A DNA stretch of 64,000 nucleotides from Sipunculus nudus (lineage: Eukaryota; Annelida; Sipuncula; Golfingiida; Sipunculidae): positions 12,739,676 through 12,803,675 of the forward strand of contig CM049311.1 of the NCBI GenBank assembly GCA_026874595.1, in the 5' to 3' direction. Every line of letters starts with the position of its first letter. Within the stretch, counting starts at the first letter, position 1. The translations under genes were made by a program, and so were the position numbers. Under the pieces are notes generated by a model that was not told where the DNA came from, did no database searches, and saw only the letters and a program-made list of their open reading frames with translations. Positions 35,421 through 46,284 of this stretch are shown here, one piece after another.

Positions 35421-36959
35421 AAAAAAGTGTGTGTGGGGGGGGGGGGGGGAATCCAACCTAGTCCGGAACTGGACTGATCGGGGCCTGTTTATAATCTGAT
35501 AGTCTATGTTGCCCCGTCAGCAAATACTAAACAAATAACCTTTTAGCACCTGTTATGGCTGCTTGGTTTGATGTTCCAGAGGGAGCCGATTAAAACTTCA
35601 GGCCCGAAAGACCAGAAGGCAATGTGTTAAAGTCACCACCACCTTTTCATGTGTTGGCCATAAATGCCACCGAATGATCCTAGTTGAACTTAAAACACAC
35701 AATGGTCCATTAAAGCAATTATATATGATGCCTACTATATTATGATATAGCGTCCGCCTTTTTTCATTGTGGTAATATATAGTATTTTATAGCGCCAAAT
35801 CCTCCAATGGTCGGACTCCCAACGCAATTCACACCCACACACATACCCACATACAATTTAATGAAAATAAATTCCCTGAGCCCGACCGAAGAAAAAAAAA
35901 TATGCATATTAATTACCTAAAGCTTGCCGAAAGAGATACTAGTACATTTTTAAATTAGTTTGAAATGATACAAAAGTTGAAGATTCCCTGAGGGTAATAA
36001 GAAGTGACATCCAGACTTTTGGGGCTATGAAACGGAAAGAACGTTCGCCGACTTTCATATTACACTTTTGTTCTTTAAGAAGATGTCAGCCAGCCCAGCG
36101 CAGCGTACGCAAAGGCCGATAGGTAATTATTTGTTCAGACAAATATGATGGAAGTGAGTCATCAAAATGGCGGTAGCTATCTTTACATCCATTTTGAATG
36201 TTTCAGTACGCCTCCTACCTTTAAATGAAAAACGGCCATCTAGTGTCTTCTGATAACCATACCTTTCTCAAAACAGCATTACAATAAACAAATGTCCGTT
36301 ATTCATGGAGTTTTTATCCAGCATTTTACCAAATGCGGCCATGTTTAATTCTGTTATAATTCAAAAAAGTGTTAAAGAAACTTTGGGGAACACACAAAAA
36401 GCACCCCTTAAGTCCATTTCTATATTTCTTTATTCAGATGAGTGAAAACATTACATTGTTAACAAAACACCTTTAAGTTGCACTTTTCATTCATTTAAGT
36501 ATAAGAAATTATGGACATGATTATAATATGGCTTGTTTACGTGTCACTTAATTGACACAAACATAACCCTAGAGCCTGATGTTGCCGAGTATACCTTGGT
36601 TTCATTAACGGGGAAACACTATATACCCGTTCAGGTTCAATTTTGTTTGGTCTGACATTTAAAATAGCATTGAAAATGACCTTGAAAGTTAGGCAGTGTC
36701 TACAAAAGTGAAAATCGACCTTGGCTTACCCATATTACTGTTTGACCTTGGAAATGACCTTGTTAGTCAAAATTTAAGGTGGCATCCACCCACACTTTTT
36801 TCTTTCCGTTATGACTGAAAAATCTAGCATGCTATACTATAAACAAGCAATGCCCTCTTAAGAAAGAAAATCAACTTTGGCTGGCCCAGTAGTATGTGCA
36901 CTTCGCATACGGCTGTTTAACACCTTGATAAGGCTCTGCCTGATAGTAAATACAGTTCA
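35421..36959. other. AT-rich intergenic sequence
   Basis: Includes a G run at about 35434-35449 and the repeated phrase TTTGACCTTGGAAATGACCT near 36650-36770, suggesting old repeat DNA. A YY1-like AAAATGGCGG is at 36164-36173. No exon was recognised. Confidence 0.35.
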
Positions 36960-37145
36960 CGTGTCTGTTAAAAATAACAAGGCCGCGTGACCGGAAGTCC
37001 GATTTTTTGCGCATGTGCGACAGATCCCAAAGTGCATGCCGCAACACGCCAACGGGAACATGTATTTCAGTCAGTCAATGTATCTCTTGATTGGCATGAG
37101 TTGTGGTACGTGCTGTATTTATAATGATGCTTGTGATCCCGCCCG
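36960..37145. promoter_or_regulatory. Candidate promoter: ETS and NRF1-like sites in a CpG-richer patch
   Basis: ACCGGAAGT at 36990-36998 is a full ETS/GABP consensus. TGCGCATGTGCG at 37008-37019 differs from the NRF1 palindrome by one base. CpG density rises here relative to the AT-rich flanks. ETS plus NRF1 is a common pair in TATA-less animal promoters. No first exon was identified on either strand, so this is inference from motifs. Confidence 0.3.
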
Positions 37146-37721
37146 GTCCACTTGTTTTATCACTCAAGCACAGTAGTAAGCCAACGGCTTCAGGGCAATA
37201 TTTTGGCACGCACCATATTATTTCAAAGGGGAAAGCTATCTAACGTGTTAAATCAACATACTTTATTGTTGATTAGTCCCCTTTCAATTATAATTGTAAT
37301 TAATATAGTTCACAATGTTCGTAAAAGAAGCAAGTATGAAATTAGATAAGTAGGATTGTGTAACCCAGTGTTGAATATATTTTTTTTCATAATCACCATC
37401 AATATATCTCTATTACTTATATTCTTGCATTGCATGACCGAAATCTTAATGCATGATACGTACATATATATAAAATAAATGTGACCAACATTTGGTTTTA
37501 TGTGGTCTTGTTCAGTTCAACTGTAAGGTGATAATTAACATGCATTCCATTAAACTCAACTTGCGTTTACTTCTAATTTTACTCTTCTTGCATTTATGAT
37601 CATGAATCTTAAAACATGCATGGGTGCATATAAGCGGAACTAGATTCATAGCGATGTTTTACTACTGATTATTTTGTACACGTGAATATATATAGCATGA
37701 ATATTAATACTATCCGTACGT
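37146..37721. other. AT-rich intergenic sequence
   Basis: Nothing recognised. Confidence 0.4.
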
Positions 37722-38198
37722 GCTACAGTACGAATGTGGTTAAATAGAAGAAGAATGTGGTGAAAAGGCATTTTGGTAGGCCTTTATTGTTCGCGAGGAT
37801 TTCAAATTTCCCGATATTCGCGAAAGGAAAAAAATCATGAAGATAAAACTTTCGTGAATAATATGCACAGGTGAACAGTCCTTTTACGGCAACTTGATTT
37901 GTATCTCATGTACGTTATCTTAGCTTGAGAGACTGATATTATAAATAGGAACATACATTTTATTTTATACTGAAAACAAAGATTGATATTCTAATTAATA
38001 TCATATCTTTTTTTATTGTTTTCCGTGTTCTGTCAGTTTTTTGTTGTCAAATTGATAGTTAAATTATTAATATAAGAATGACATAATATGTGAAGATACT
38101 GTTTGGTAAGATCGCGATAATGGAACCTTTGCGAAACATTAAAAAGATGGAAATCTCGAAAATACCCCCGCGAATGTGAAGGAAACCACAGTATCTTA
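37722..38198. mobile_element. Candidate non-autonomous DNA transposon with imperfect inverted ends
   Basis: The left end reads TACAGTACGAATGTGGTTAA. The right end, complemented, reads GATACTGTGGTTTCCTTCAC. Both are followed inward by CG-containing tracts (TTCGCGAGGATTTCAAATTT against TTCGCGGGGG and TTTTCGAGATTTCC). The inner part is AT-rich and empty of ORFs. Limits and target duplication are uncertain. Confidence 0.3.
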
Positions 38199-39507
38199 TC
38201 GAGTTGGTTTACTCTCATCATTTCTTCACATCATTTCTTCTCATCTTCTTATCATAATAACCGTGACTGCAACCAAACAAATAAACAATAACGCCCTGGT
38301 TTTGCTGTATATTTGCCAATTTTTTTTCTGACAGCCCTTCTAAGGTAACCAGTCTATTTAGAATTGTATATTAGGGAACAAATGAGGCAAGGGCTCAGGC
38401 TGCCACGTTACAGTGGACAAATAAGCTTTAGCACTCAAACTTGCGGGAAAATTCAAATCAGTGTACAAGCGGCACAGGCAAGGGGCATAATCTTCTGATT
38501 CGTCCACCCGCCCAATGATATTATATATAGGGTAATGTGTATTTTCATGTATTATAATGTTTTTTTCACCGTCAAATTTTGGAAGCTTACTAAACTTCGT
38601 AGTTGGATTTACATCTTAGACCAAGTGTGTAATAGTTCAAACGTATTAACTCATTTTTATAATAAATATTGACTTTTTAAGGCAACTGTAACGCTAGCCG
38701 TTTGGACTGTCATTGTACCGCTTCATGAAACATGGTTTGTATGTGTAAACAAGAACAGCTAGTCTTAAATTTTTGCACCATACGAGGGGCTCAATTAAGT
38801 CTGTTTGATGGCACATGGCATGTAATCCTTATGCAGGACTCAGTAATCTCTTTAATTCACCATATATATTGTTACATGCGCAGTAGGAATTTTAACATAA
38901 GAAAAAGAAAAGACTTGTTTAAATTTTATTCCTATCTGTCCGCCTCTTAAGATAGATATTTGTTTCCGCATAAATGAGACAAAAGAAAGTGTTGGAAATA
39001 TATAGATAACAAATGACCGATATGCTTGACAGGGCATGCACACACAAATGAAATCAATTGTTCCGAGGATTCGCCACCCCTATTTTTCGGGGAGCACATT
39101 TTTACAATGACGACCAGGTACTAGGTAATGTTGCTAATTTGTGATCTTGTTTCAATTTCTTAAAACATTTCTTAAAAATATGGAAAACTGACTAATTTTT
39201 GTTTTGTATATGTGACGATTATATATGGATTAAAGCAAACACGTCCACAATGTTATGTCATGATAAGTGTTGCCCTAATCATGGATCTTTGAAGTATTAC
39301 TTCAGTTTTAAATAATAACTCATAATAAATTGCATATTAACTCAATTTGTAAAACGTGAACTTGACAAGGTGGCTCACTTAGATGATCAAGATTTTTGCT
39401 GTAAACCGCGAGTAATGTTCAATCGTTCATACATCTAAAAGTGGTTTTCCTAAATTGCATGGCCCAAATGCCTAGTTCGCATGCGTAGACTGTATTAATC
39501 GAACCCC
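38199..39507. other. AT-rich intergenic sequence
   Basis: No exon or shared repeat was recognised; the open frames at 38732-39043 lack support. Confidence 0.4.
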
Positions 39508-39590
39508 AACCCCCCCCCCCCCCCCCCCACCAATATATATATATACATATATATATTTATATTTATATATTTATATATTTTTATTCATGG
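39508..39590 (+). repeat. C run followed by TA-rich tract
   Basis: A C homopolymer of nearly 20 bases at about 39510-39528, then ATATATAT/TTTATATT tracts. Confidence 0.8.
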
Positions 39591-40062
39591 TTGGACAAGA
39601 ATTCTTTCAAGCATAACACATGAACATGTTTTTTTTTTTTGGTGGTAAGCACTACAAGGAATCAGTAATATTTTGGAGCATACGTATGTGAAATGTAAAC
39701 CGAAGGTGTTTCTTTGAAAGTTAACAGAGTTTGATTTTATAGTTTGACAGTTGCCATTGCACAAGTAGTCCCGACCTAAATGGAAGAGGTGTGTCTTGAC
39801 TGCTAACGACCTCTGGCGGAAGGGTGAAAACACCTTGTGGAGATTTTAAACTGGGTGGTTCCATTCATCCATGTGCGCAGTCCGCAAGTGTAGTCCGGAT
39901 GCCCATACGAACCGTATCCAGACGCCGGAAAGAGCAAATTTGTGCACAACTACCAGAAAAGCCTTTCCGGCGAGAGCTGAAACTGTTTTGAGCACATCCA
40001 CAATAAATATAGCCCCAGTCTCGACATCGAAGTGTATAGGCCTACTCCGTAAATGTTGACAG

Positions 40063-40063
<1 letters not shown>

Positions 40064-40098
<35 letters not shown>
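40064..40098 (+). repeat. (AT)n microsatellite
   Basis: About 17 uninterrupted TA repeats, just upstream of the candidate exon at 40117-40238. Confidence 0.9.
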
Positions 40099-40101
<3 letters not shown>

Positions 40102-40116
40102 TGTGTTTGAGTTGAA

Positions 40117-40238
40117 ATGATCTGCGGGTCTGCAGTCTTTCCTCCGCGGTCACACGGCGCTCTATGTTTTGCAACAGGGCGTGATATGCTGAGGTATGTG
40201 ATGAATCTGAATCACTACCGTCGGTTTCGCCTCATCAG
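40117..40238 (+). CDS. Candidate 5' coding exon with strong splice donor
   Basis: The frame is open from the ATG at 40117-40119 and from a second ATG at 40186-40188, and runs to CATCAG|GTGAGTAAA, a near-ideal donor at 40238/40239, leaving phase 2. From the second ATG the peptide starts MLRYVMNLNHYRRFRLI: basic, with no acidic residue, which could be a targeting peptide. The exon lies in a CpG-richer patch (CCTCCGCGGTCACACGGCGC). The predicted intron would enter the foldback element. No downstream exon was identified, so this may be a fortuitous donor. Confidence 0.3.
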
Positions 40239-40353
40239 GTGAGTAAATTTCAACTAAATGCGATATTGGTTTTTCCACTTGCTGCCATGGTCCAAGGGCA
40301 GCCAACCGAGCGAAAAAAAATTATTAAAACAAATATCGCAATTAGTTGAGCTC

Positions 40354-42138
40354 CATCGCAATCTAGACGGATCTTAGATTTGTCCAGCCCAAATTGCGAT
40401 CGCAGTTCAGGCCGGCCCAAACTGCGATCGCAATCCAGGCAGGCAAGATCTTAGATCTGTCCAGGCCAGATTGCGATCACAGTTTGGTCCGGCCCAGATA
40501 GCGATTCTGTCTTTCTTGCTTCAGGATCGCAATCTGGGCTAGACAGATCTCAGATCTGTCCAGCCAAGATTACGATCCTAAACTTGACCAGCCCATATTG
40601 CGATCCATGCTTTTACTATCACAGGAGTGAAATGTTCATCAGATGTTTTACCAACTCATCTGGTATTGCATGGTACCATTTCCCCATAATGAATACATAT
40701 TCATTAAAAGTGAAGTCATTTTATATCAAAATTCATTTTATCATATTTTTAAAACTGTGTTGCATAAAAAACATTCTCAAAAAGTAACTTCAGTAGCACA
40801 CTAATATGTCCAGCAATGTCAATCAATCACAGTACACAACAAAAGTCCATCTAAGTACCTGCAAAAAGTAAGCCAAGTAATTTAAAATTTAAAATTAAAG
40901 TACATTTTACAGCACACTGAATACATCACTTACAAAGAAAACCCATGCTTACTTAAACATTCATGTTTAAAATTTACTGACTATGAAAAAAAAATAGAGT
41001 ATATTTCATGAACTATAGGACACTATGGTATAGATATAAAAATATCAGCAATCTGTGAATTAAAGGGACATAATGAGCAATACCATCTGAAAATGGCATT
41101 AAAAACCAAAGATCTGTGGAAAACCTTAGCACTGTCCAAACTGTTGACATACATTACAATTTTTAGTTCAGCTGACTGTTAGTCTTTGAGTTATAGTTAT
41201 GATCAACTGTCTCTCATCCGTCCATCAGTCTGTCTGTCCGTTAGACTGGCACGTTTGAAACCATGAGACTACAAATCCAAAATTTTACTAACAATTAGAT
41301 GTCCAATAGTTCTCTTACTTCTCCTACCAAGCCCCAAATTGGTCTAATGCAACTTCGGTCTTTCCAGAAATTAAGGAAAAACCTGTTGTTACCCTTCCTG
41401 TCCGCCTTATATCAAAACCACTCGTCTGTGTTTTTGTTCATATTTATAAACATTCATAAATTTCTGCGATATATTTCCTATGAATGGGCCAAAAATTAGG
41501 TCTAAATTAAATAATTTGTAAAAGTAATGGACCAAAACATTTATTAGGTACCTTATAAAATAGTGAGAAATATTTTTTGTCTTAACATGATAATAGCTAT
41601 AGTTGGAGATTTTTTTTTCAAGGATACAACTATTTAATTTCGTTGTATGAAAGACATTAGATCAAAATGTTGAAAGTCTTAAAATTATTATAGCATAAGT
41701 GTAAAATCAGTACCTTAAATTTTGCCAAACTTTGCCCTTGGCACATTTTATTCCTATAAGCACAGCTGTTTTGATTTTCACAGCATATACACATAAGGAT
41801 TCAATCTGTTAAAATATGAAGTTTGAAAATAAAAGCTAACACATAAGGCTAGTTATTGAAGTTTCTTTCAGAGCTTGTGATAGTAAAAGCATGGATTGCA
41901 ATATGGGCTGGTCAAGTTTAGGATCGCAATCTCGGCTGGACAGATCTTAGATCAGTCCAGTTCAGATTGCGATCCTGAAGCAATAAGACAGGATCGCAAT
42001 CTGGGCCGGACCAAACTGTGATCGCAATCTGGCCTGGAAGGATCTGGCCTGCCTGGATTGCGATCGCAGTTTGGGTCGGCCTGAACTGCGATCGCAATTT
42101 GGGCTTGACAGATCTAGGATCCGTCTAGAATGCGATCT
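40354..42138. mobile_element. Foldback element with ~270 bp inverted arms
   Basis: The left arm 40354-40623 and right arm 41876-42138 are reverse complements with scattered mismatches. The right arm reads TGTGATAGTAAAAGCATGGA; the left, complemented, reads TGTGATAGTAAAAGCATGGA too. Both then run through TCAAGTTTAGGATCG and GATCCTGAAGCAA to ACTGCGATCGCAATTTGGGC and CCGTCTAGA(T/A)TGCGAT. The arms are built of many GATCGCAATCTGG-like strings and are far GC-richer than the surroundings. The 1.25 kb loop holds unrelated AT-rich DNA and a family A element. No transposase was seen. Foldback architecture is clear; superfamily unknown. Confidence 0.7.
41161..41878 (+). mobile_element. Family A element, short form A5, in the foldback loop
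   Basis: It starts TTAGTTCAGCTGACTGTTAG after a T run, then a GTCC/GTCT microsatellite at 41217-41242. The body matches the 48.2 kb copy (ATCAAAACCACTC, then TTTGCCAAACTTTG, then AAGGATT.AATCTGTTAAAAT, then GGCTAGTTATTGAA). It ends GAGCTTGTG, a variant of the CTTGTT end, at the very start of the right foldback arm. The 5' stem-loop is damaged here. Confidence 0.55.
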
Positions 42139-42148
42139 GGGCCTTGAC

Positions 42149-42155
42149 ATATATA

Positions 42156-42220
<65 letters not shown>
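42149..42220 (+). repeat. (AT)n microsatellite
   Basis: More than 30 TA repeats with one TTT interruption, filling the gap between the foldback element and the hairpin element. Confidence 0.9.
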
Positions 42221-42225
<5 letters not shown>

Positions 42226-42599
42226 TATTAATATTCATATGGCAAGGTGTATGAAATAAATTCCAATACGTTCCTTTCTTTCTTCGTCTTTGATTAATAA
42301 ATTGGACTCGGTATGTAACCCTTTACTTCTTCATTTTGTTGGCACATATATATATATATATTCGTACGTTTAAAGCAATGCGTTAATTCGGTCAAATTTA
42401 TAATATATGTCATCCCGATGTACATCCAAGGCGGCAACATCCTTCCAGTATTGCGTTTGCCTTTAAATTACCGTGCCAACAAAATGAAGAAGTAAAGGGT
42501 TATATACTGAGTCCAATTTTTAATCAAAGACGAAGACAGAAAGGAACGTATTGGAATTTATTTTATATTCACCTGGCCATATGAATATTAAAGAGTGAT
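42221..42599. mobile_element. Long hairpin element (MITE-like), ~125 bp arms
   Basis: Arms 42221-42345 and 42473-42599 are reverse complements at high identity. The left starts ATCACTATTAATATTCATAT; the right, complemented, starts ATCACTCTTTAATATTCATA. Both continue through GGAATTT/AAATTCC, CGTTCCTTTCT, GACTCGGTA or GACTCAGTA, and CTTTACTTCTTCATTTTGTT to GGCAC. The 127-base loop is non-coding and begins with a TA run. Transcripts would fold into a near-perfect hairpin. No certain target-site duplication was seen. Confidence 0.65.
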
Positions 42600-42689
42600 T
42601 TAGATTATATTCTCGTGTGTCTACACAACAATTCTCTATCTTACTCTCTTTCCCATAACGAAAATATTTGGACTTTTTGGGGGCATCTC

Positions 42690-42890
42690 TGTGTTCTTAA
42701 TGCTACAATGCTGGGAAAGGATGCCCGTACATGGTAGTAGTAGTGAAGTCATTCTATGGGAGGTGAGCCGTGCGATCATGTCCGGCAATGGCAGAAATCG
42801 CTCACAGACCGATTCTAAAGATACATCGGAAAGTGGTGTCGCATTGTCGCTGCCGACTGCCGTGACGTGCGCGTGTGTACACTCCATTGA
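42690..42890. other. Coding-like GC-richer block, strand undetermined
   Basis: Both strands are open with ATG starts. On + an ATG at 42778 gives MSGNGRNRSQTDSKDTSESG and onward. On - an ATG at 42887 gives an 83-codon frame ending at 42636. A donor-like GAG|GTGAGC is at about 42760 on +. Composition and CpG content suggest a first exon or promoter rather than repeat, but no family was recognised and the strand cannot be chosen. Confidence 0.25.
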
Positions 42891-43266
42891 ATTTTCATTG
42901 AATGTTCATTTTTTTTTTTTTTTTTGCTGTTGGACTCGTCGCATTTACGTTGCCGGTTGTCGTTGCCGGGAACACGGATGAACCTGTACATGTATGCCTA
43001 TATATCTTTTGGGTTTGAAGTGGCGCTTGTATACAATCTAACCTATTCGATTCGGAGGTTAATAATAGATAATTGTTTAATCGAGGGGTTGGAATTCTAT
43101 GCATTGATTATTCGGTGAATTATTACACCCCTAATCAATACCATATTTAGCACGACGAGAATAAAAGTTTCTGCACAGAGTTGCAAAAGAAAGTTTACTA
43201 TTTTACCACCAGATGTCACTTTCAATCATTCCACACTTCTCGTCAGGCGCTTCACTCGCGATTAAT

Positions 43267-43652
43267 GCTGTGTTTCCATTCATCCGTAAATCACGTACGC
43301 AAAAAATCGGATCCCTCTTTTTAAGATGAAATGTTTCCATACGTACAATTTAACGTGCTCCGCATGCGTATCCGCAAAAACGGACAGTTATAGAAACGGA
43401 TCGGTGAGCGATTCATCCGTTTTGCGGATGGCAAAAATGCCTACATTTCCCAACAGTGCCCCGGCGCCGGGTGAGATGAGACATGATGACCTTCTTCCTG
43501 CCTGTCTTCCTTGCAGTTTCAAAAGAGGCACGTGAAAGGGTATCCGAAAGAAAAACGTTCGTACTTATGGAAACAGTTTTGACGGACTGCGCACTAGGGA
43601 GCGTACGTACGTCTTTTGCGGATACGATTTTACGGATACATGGAAACACAGC
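43267..43652. mobile_element. Non-autonomous DNA transposon (MITE), 386 bp, 38-39 bp inverted ends
   Basis: The left end GCTGTGTTTCCATTCATCCG (43267 on) and the complement of the right end GCTGTGTTTCCATGTATCCG (43652 inward) stay alignable for 38-39 bases to GCAAAA. A second, subterminal inverted pair is present inside: TGTTTCCATACGTAC near 43331 against CTGTTTCCATAAGTAC complementary to 43561-43576. Flanks offer TTA on both sides with one base of slack (ATTAAT left, TTTAGT right). The open frames at 43326-43734 are by-products of the element. Superfamily not assigned. Confidence 0.65.
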
Positions 43653-44859
43653 TTTAGTCCCAGTGTCAATGTCGGCCAATATACATGTGTTTTTATTAAA
43701 TGTAGCCATTCAAAATTTAAAGGTTTACATATAACTAATAAAAAAAAGAATATTTGGATAATTTTTTTATCATTATCGTTTGTAAGGTTTTCTTGTTTAC
43801 CACACTGTAATATTGTAATCTGCAAAGTTCATACATTCTGTTTTTTTTTTAACAAACCATTAAACTTTCATTGTTGTTGGTAGCCTAGCTATAAGAAGCC
43901 GTAAGGGGAATTGTAATGGTTTCAACTCACTTAATTGTAATGCCAGCTCTAATTATACGTAATTTACTGCTATTTTTTTTATTTTTCCAATTTTTTTTTG
44001 TTTAAAAAAGGCGTCCCTTTTTCATATATTGAAGACACTGCACTTTGTGGTGTGGATAAATATTGGATATACTAGTTCAACACAGGAAAGTTTAGTGTGA
44101 TCTTTTTTCAGAATGGAATTAAAATGGATGATTAAATTCACGGAAATGGAAATAAAAGTTCAGAAGTTACATATGCAATATATAATTGTTCTCTTGGGAG
44201 TATGTGGTGTATCAGTATGAGATTACTAATCTCTCTCTCCTTCAGCTATGTGTGACATAATAACATAACTGACATATATATCATTTGATTGCAAAAGAAA
44301 ACAACTTAATTGTTGGCCTTAACGAGGCCAGAGCCATACAAATAAATGATTAAATGAACTAGCTGTTCTACTGAGTATACGAAAATAAATCATTGATTCG
44401 TCCTTTTTTCTGGAAAAAAAACTGATCGAGACAAAAAAGTACACATTAACTTCCTTGAAGAACACAAAAGAGTGCTTCGATCTGACCAGTTCTGCATGAA
44501 AAATGTATGTGGAAGCAATTTAACACAAAAATTTAGTCCGTATAATTTTCTATGATGTGGCCTACATTTGTTTTTTTTTCAAGAGATTGAGGCAAGAGCA
44601 TACAAAACAAAGTTTACGGATGACTCCATATTTATTCATAGAAAATGATCCGCGAAAATAATACTGTTATCACAGTGGTAGGACGTGGGCGTGGCATTTC
44701 AATGTTTGACCTGAACCGGGCTATAGACACCCTCGTCGTGTTGTGTTCTTCAGAAAAATATACGAAGGCATATTAATAATACTAAAAGCTCGTTCATTTA
44801 CATTAGCTTTGTGTCAATATACGAAACTAACAACCAGAAACTGCCAAATTCGTGTTTGT
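43653..44859. other. AT-rich intergenic sequence
   Basis: Several T runs. No exon or shared repeat was recognised. Confidence 0.4.
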
Positions 44860-45340
44860 TCACAGTCGGAATGCAACAGTCGCAGACTTGTTTGGTCCTC
44901 GGGGGTCAGAGGTCAGGAACAAGGGTACTTTGACACGTGGGTAACTGAGCAAGAAAACTGCGAAGTAGCACAGCTGTGATTACCTGGTCACATGAATATA
45001 ATTAACAAGTTTACCGTTTCGGAAAGCGTCCATTGGTATCCGTTATAACTTAGTCACATGGTAAATATACCAAAGGCTGTCAGTGCAAATACCAGGATTT
45101 CTAGATACATCAAGAAGACCTGCTAAACTCGGCGTCCAAAGGTAGCTGAAGATACCGGAAGTGACATCATTAGTGACAGTCACTGCGAACTGACCGTGAG
45201 GAACTTGCCACCTGGGCTGCTTCAGATCAAAGTGACGTATTATAATTAAATAACTACGTGAGTGCCAAGAACAACGCCAAGCGGAGCGTAGGATTGTGAT
45301 ATTCACCGAATCAGACTGTACAACATTCCAGTTATTCACT
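44860..45340 (+). promoter_or_regulatory. Candidate promoter and 5'UTR of the signal-peptide gene
   Basis: A GC-richer stretch directly upstream of the ATG at 45341. GGGTCAGAGGTCA at 44903-44915 is a DR1 nuclear-receptor element (RXR/HNF4/COUP-TF type). CACGTG at 44934-44939 is an E-box. GTGACGTAT near 45232 resembles a CRE. No TATA box was seen; the start site is unknown. Motif-based inference only. Confidence 0.35.
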
Positions 45341-45488
45341 ATGAAGTGTCTTGTCGCATCCAGTTTAATTCTTGTGTTGGTGTTTGTACCGTTAACGAAA
45401 TCCGCCAGCACCACGGCATCAGTCGCCGAAACAACTGATCTTTCAAATGGAACCACTGTCACGGCCGATCCTAATGGCACCAGCACAG
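45341..45488 (+). CDS. First coding exon of a secreted or membrane Ser/Thr-rich protein
   Basis: The ATG at 45341 (A at -3) opens MKCLVASSLILVLVFVPLTK, a textbook signal peptide with a Lys near the start and a hydrophobic core, with likely cleavage near KSA|ST. The rest of the exon is Ser/Thr-rich with two N-glycosylation sequons (Asn-Gly-Thr in LSNGTTV and DPNGTST), suggesting a mucin-like extracellular stretch. The exon ends GCACAG|GTATTT in phase 1. No downstream exon was recognised; the following 2.5 kb is repeats and AT-rich DNA. A CD164-like sialomucin, a GPI-anchored protein or a secreted peptide precursor are all possible. Confidence 0.5.
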
Positions 45489-45984
45489 GTATTTATAATT
45501 TGTCATATTTCCAATGATATTTTTCATAGTTATATCTTACAGTTTTCAGAAGAGGTTGCATATTTATAATAATATAGAACTCCGAATAGGAGTACTAGAA
45601 CCTGATTAGTGTAATAATTTGTCATTAATAAATATATTACTTTTCTTAATATTATTATCTCAACATTTTTGGTGATCAGGTTACTCAGTGATCCATATAG
45701 TTCATTGAAATTTGTAAGTAAAATACAAGGCAGATCTAGGAGGTTGGGGTTGGGTTGGTGGTTGCAGGGGATTTAGTGATTGTTAAAAAAAATTAGAAAT
45801 AAGTCGGCCCGAGTTTAGAATCCGGTCTTCATTTCCAAGATGGGTCTAAACTGACTGGACCGTCTCATATTAGTACTAATTAACATAAGCCATGACATGC
45901 CCGATGGTATGACATCGACATGCCTCTTACTTCTCCATTACATGAATCCTAAACATCATTATGTCAGTCTGTATACACCCATAA
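45489..45984 (+). other. Probable intron sequence of the 45341 gene
   Basis: AT-rich, no exon seen. The phrase TTTAGAATCCGGTCTTCATT at about 45814 is related, in inverse orientation, to 58090-58105, so the dispersed repeat described at 45985-46115 may begin here. Confidence 0.35.
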
Positions 45985-46115
45985 TCTTGTCGGTGTCATC
46001 CCAAATGGACGGATTTCAGATAGACAGGTTGGATTTTTTTTATCCCATCTGGATGGCTCCTAGTCCCACGGGTCCCAGTTGGACGGGTCCCAGTCAGACG
46101 CTCTATCATAACGTA
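45985..46115 (-). repeat. GGACCCGTCC short-period repeat, copy 1
   Basis: The complement reads as repeats of 'CTGGGACCCGTCCAA', matching in opposite orientation the block at 57985-58080 (GGACCCGTCCCACTCGGACC and on). The unit is about 15-18 bases and is imperfect. Both blocks sit near a TCCGGTCT/AGACCGGA string, so a longer dispersed element is likely. Confidence 0.5.
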
Positions 46116-46187
46116 TGGGTTTAATACACGAAGGCTATAATACATGCATTTTTATATTATATATAGTAATATGAATGAATATATGAA

Positions 46188-46238
46188 ATATCACTTACCT
46201 TGCAATATCTAGGGTTTTTTTCTGTCTTGTTGTCTTAT

Positions 46239-46284
<46 letters not shown>

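Noticed and set aside
42962-43130. Coding exon after the T run
   Set aside because: Open frame is short, no splice sites fit and no family is recognised.
43204-43222. CTCF-like site CCACCAGATGTCACT
   Set aside because: It partly fits a CTCF core, but one string of this length is expected by chance in 64 kb and no supporting context was seen.
43326-43825. Several 69-98 codon frames on both strands
   Set aside because: They lie within or across the 386 bp MITE and end at its borders.
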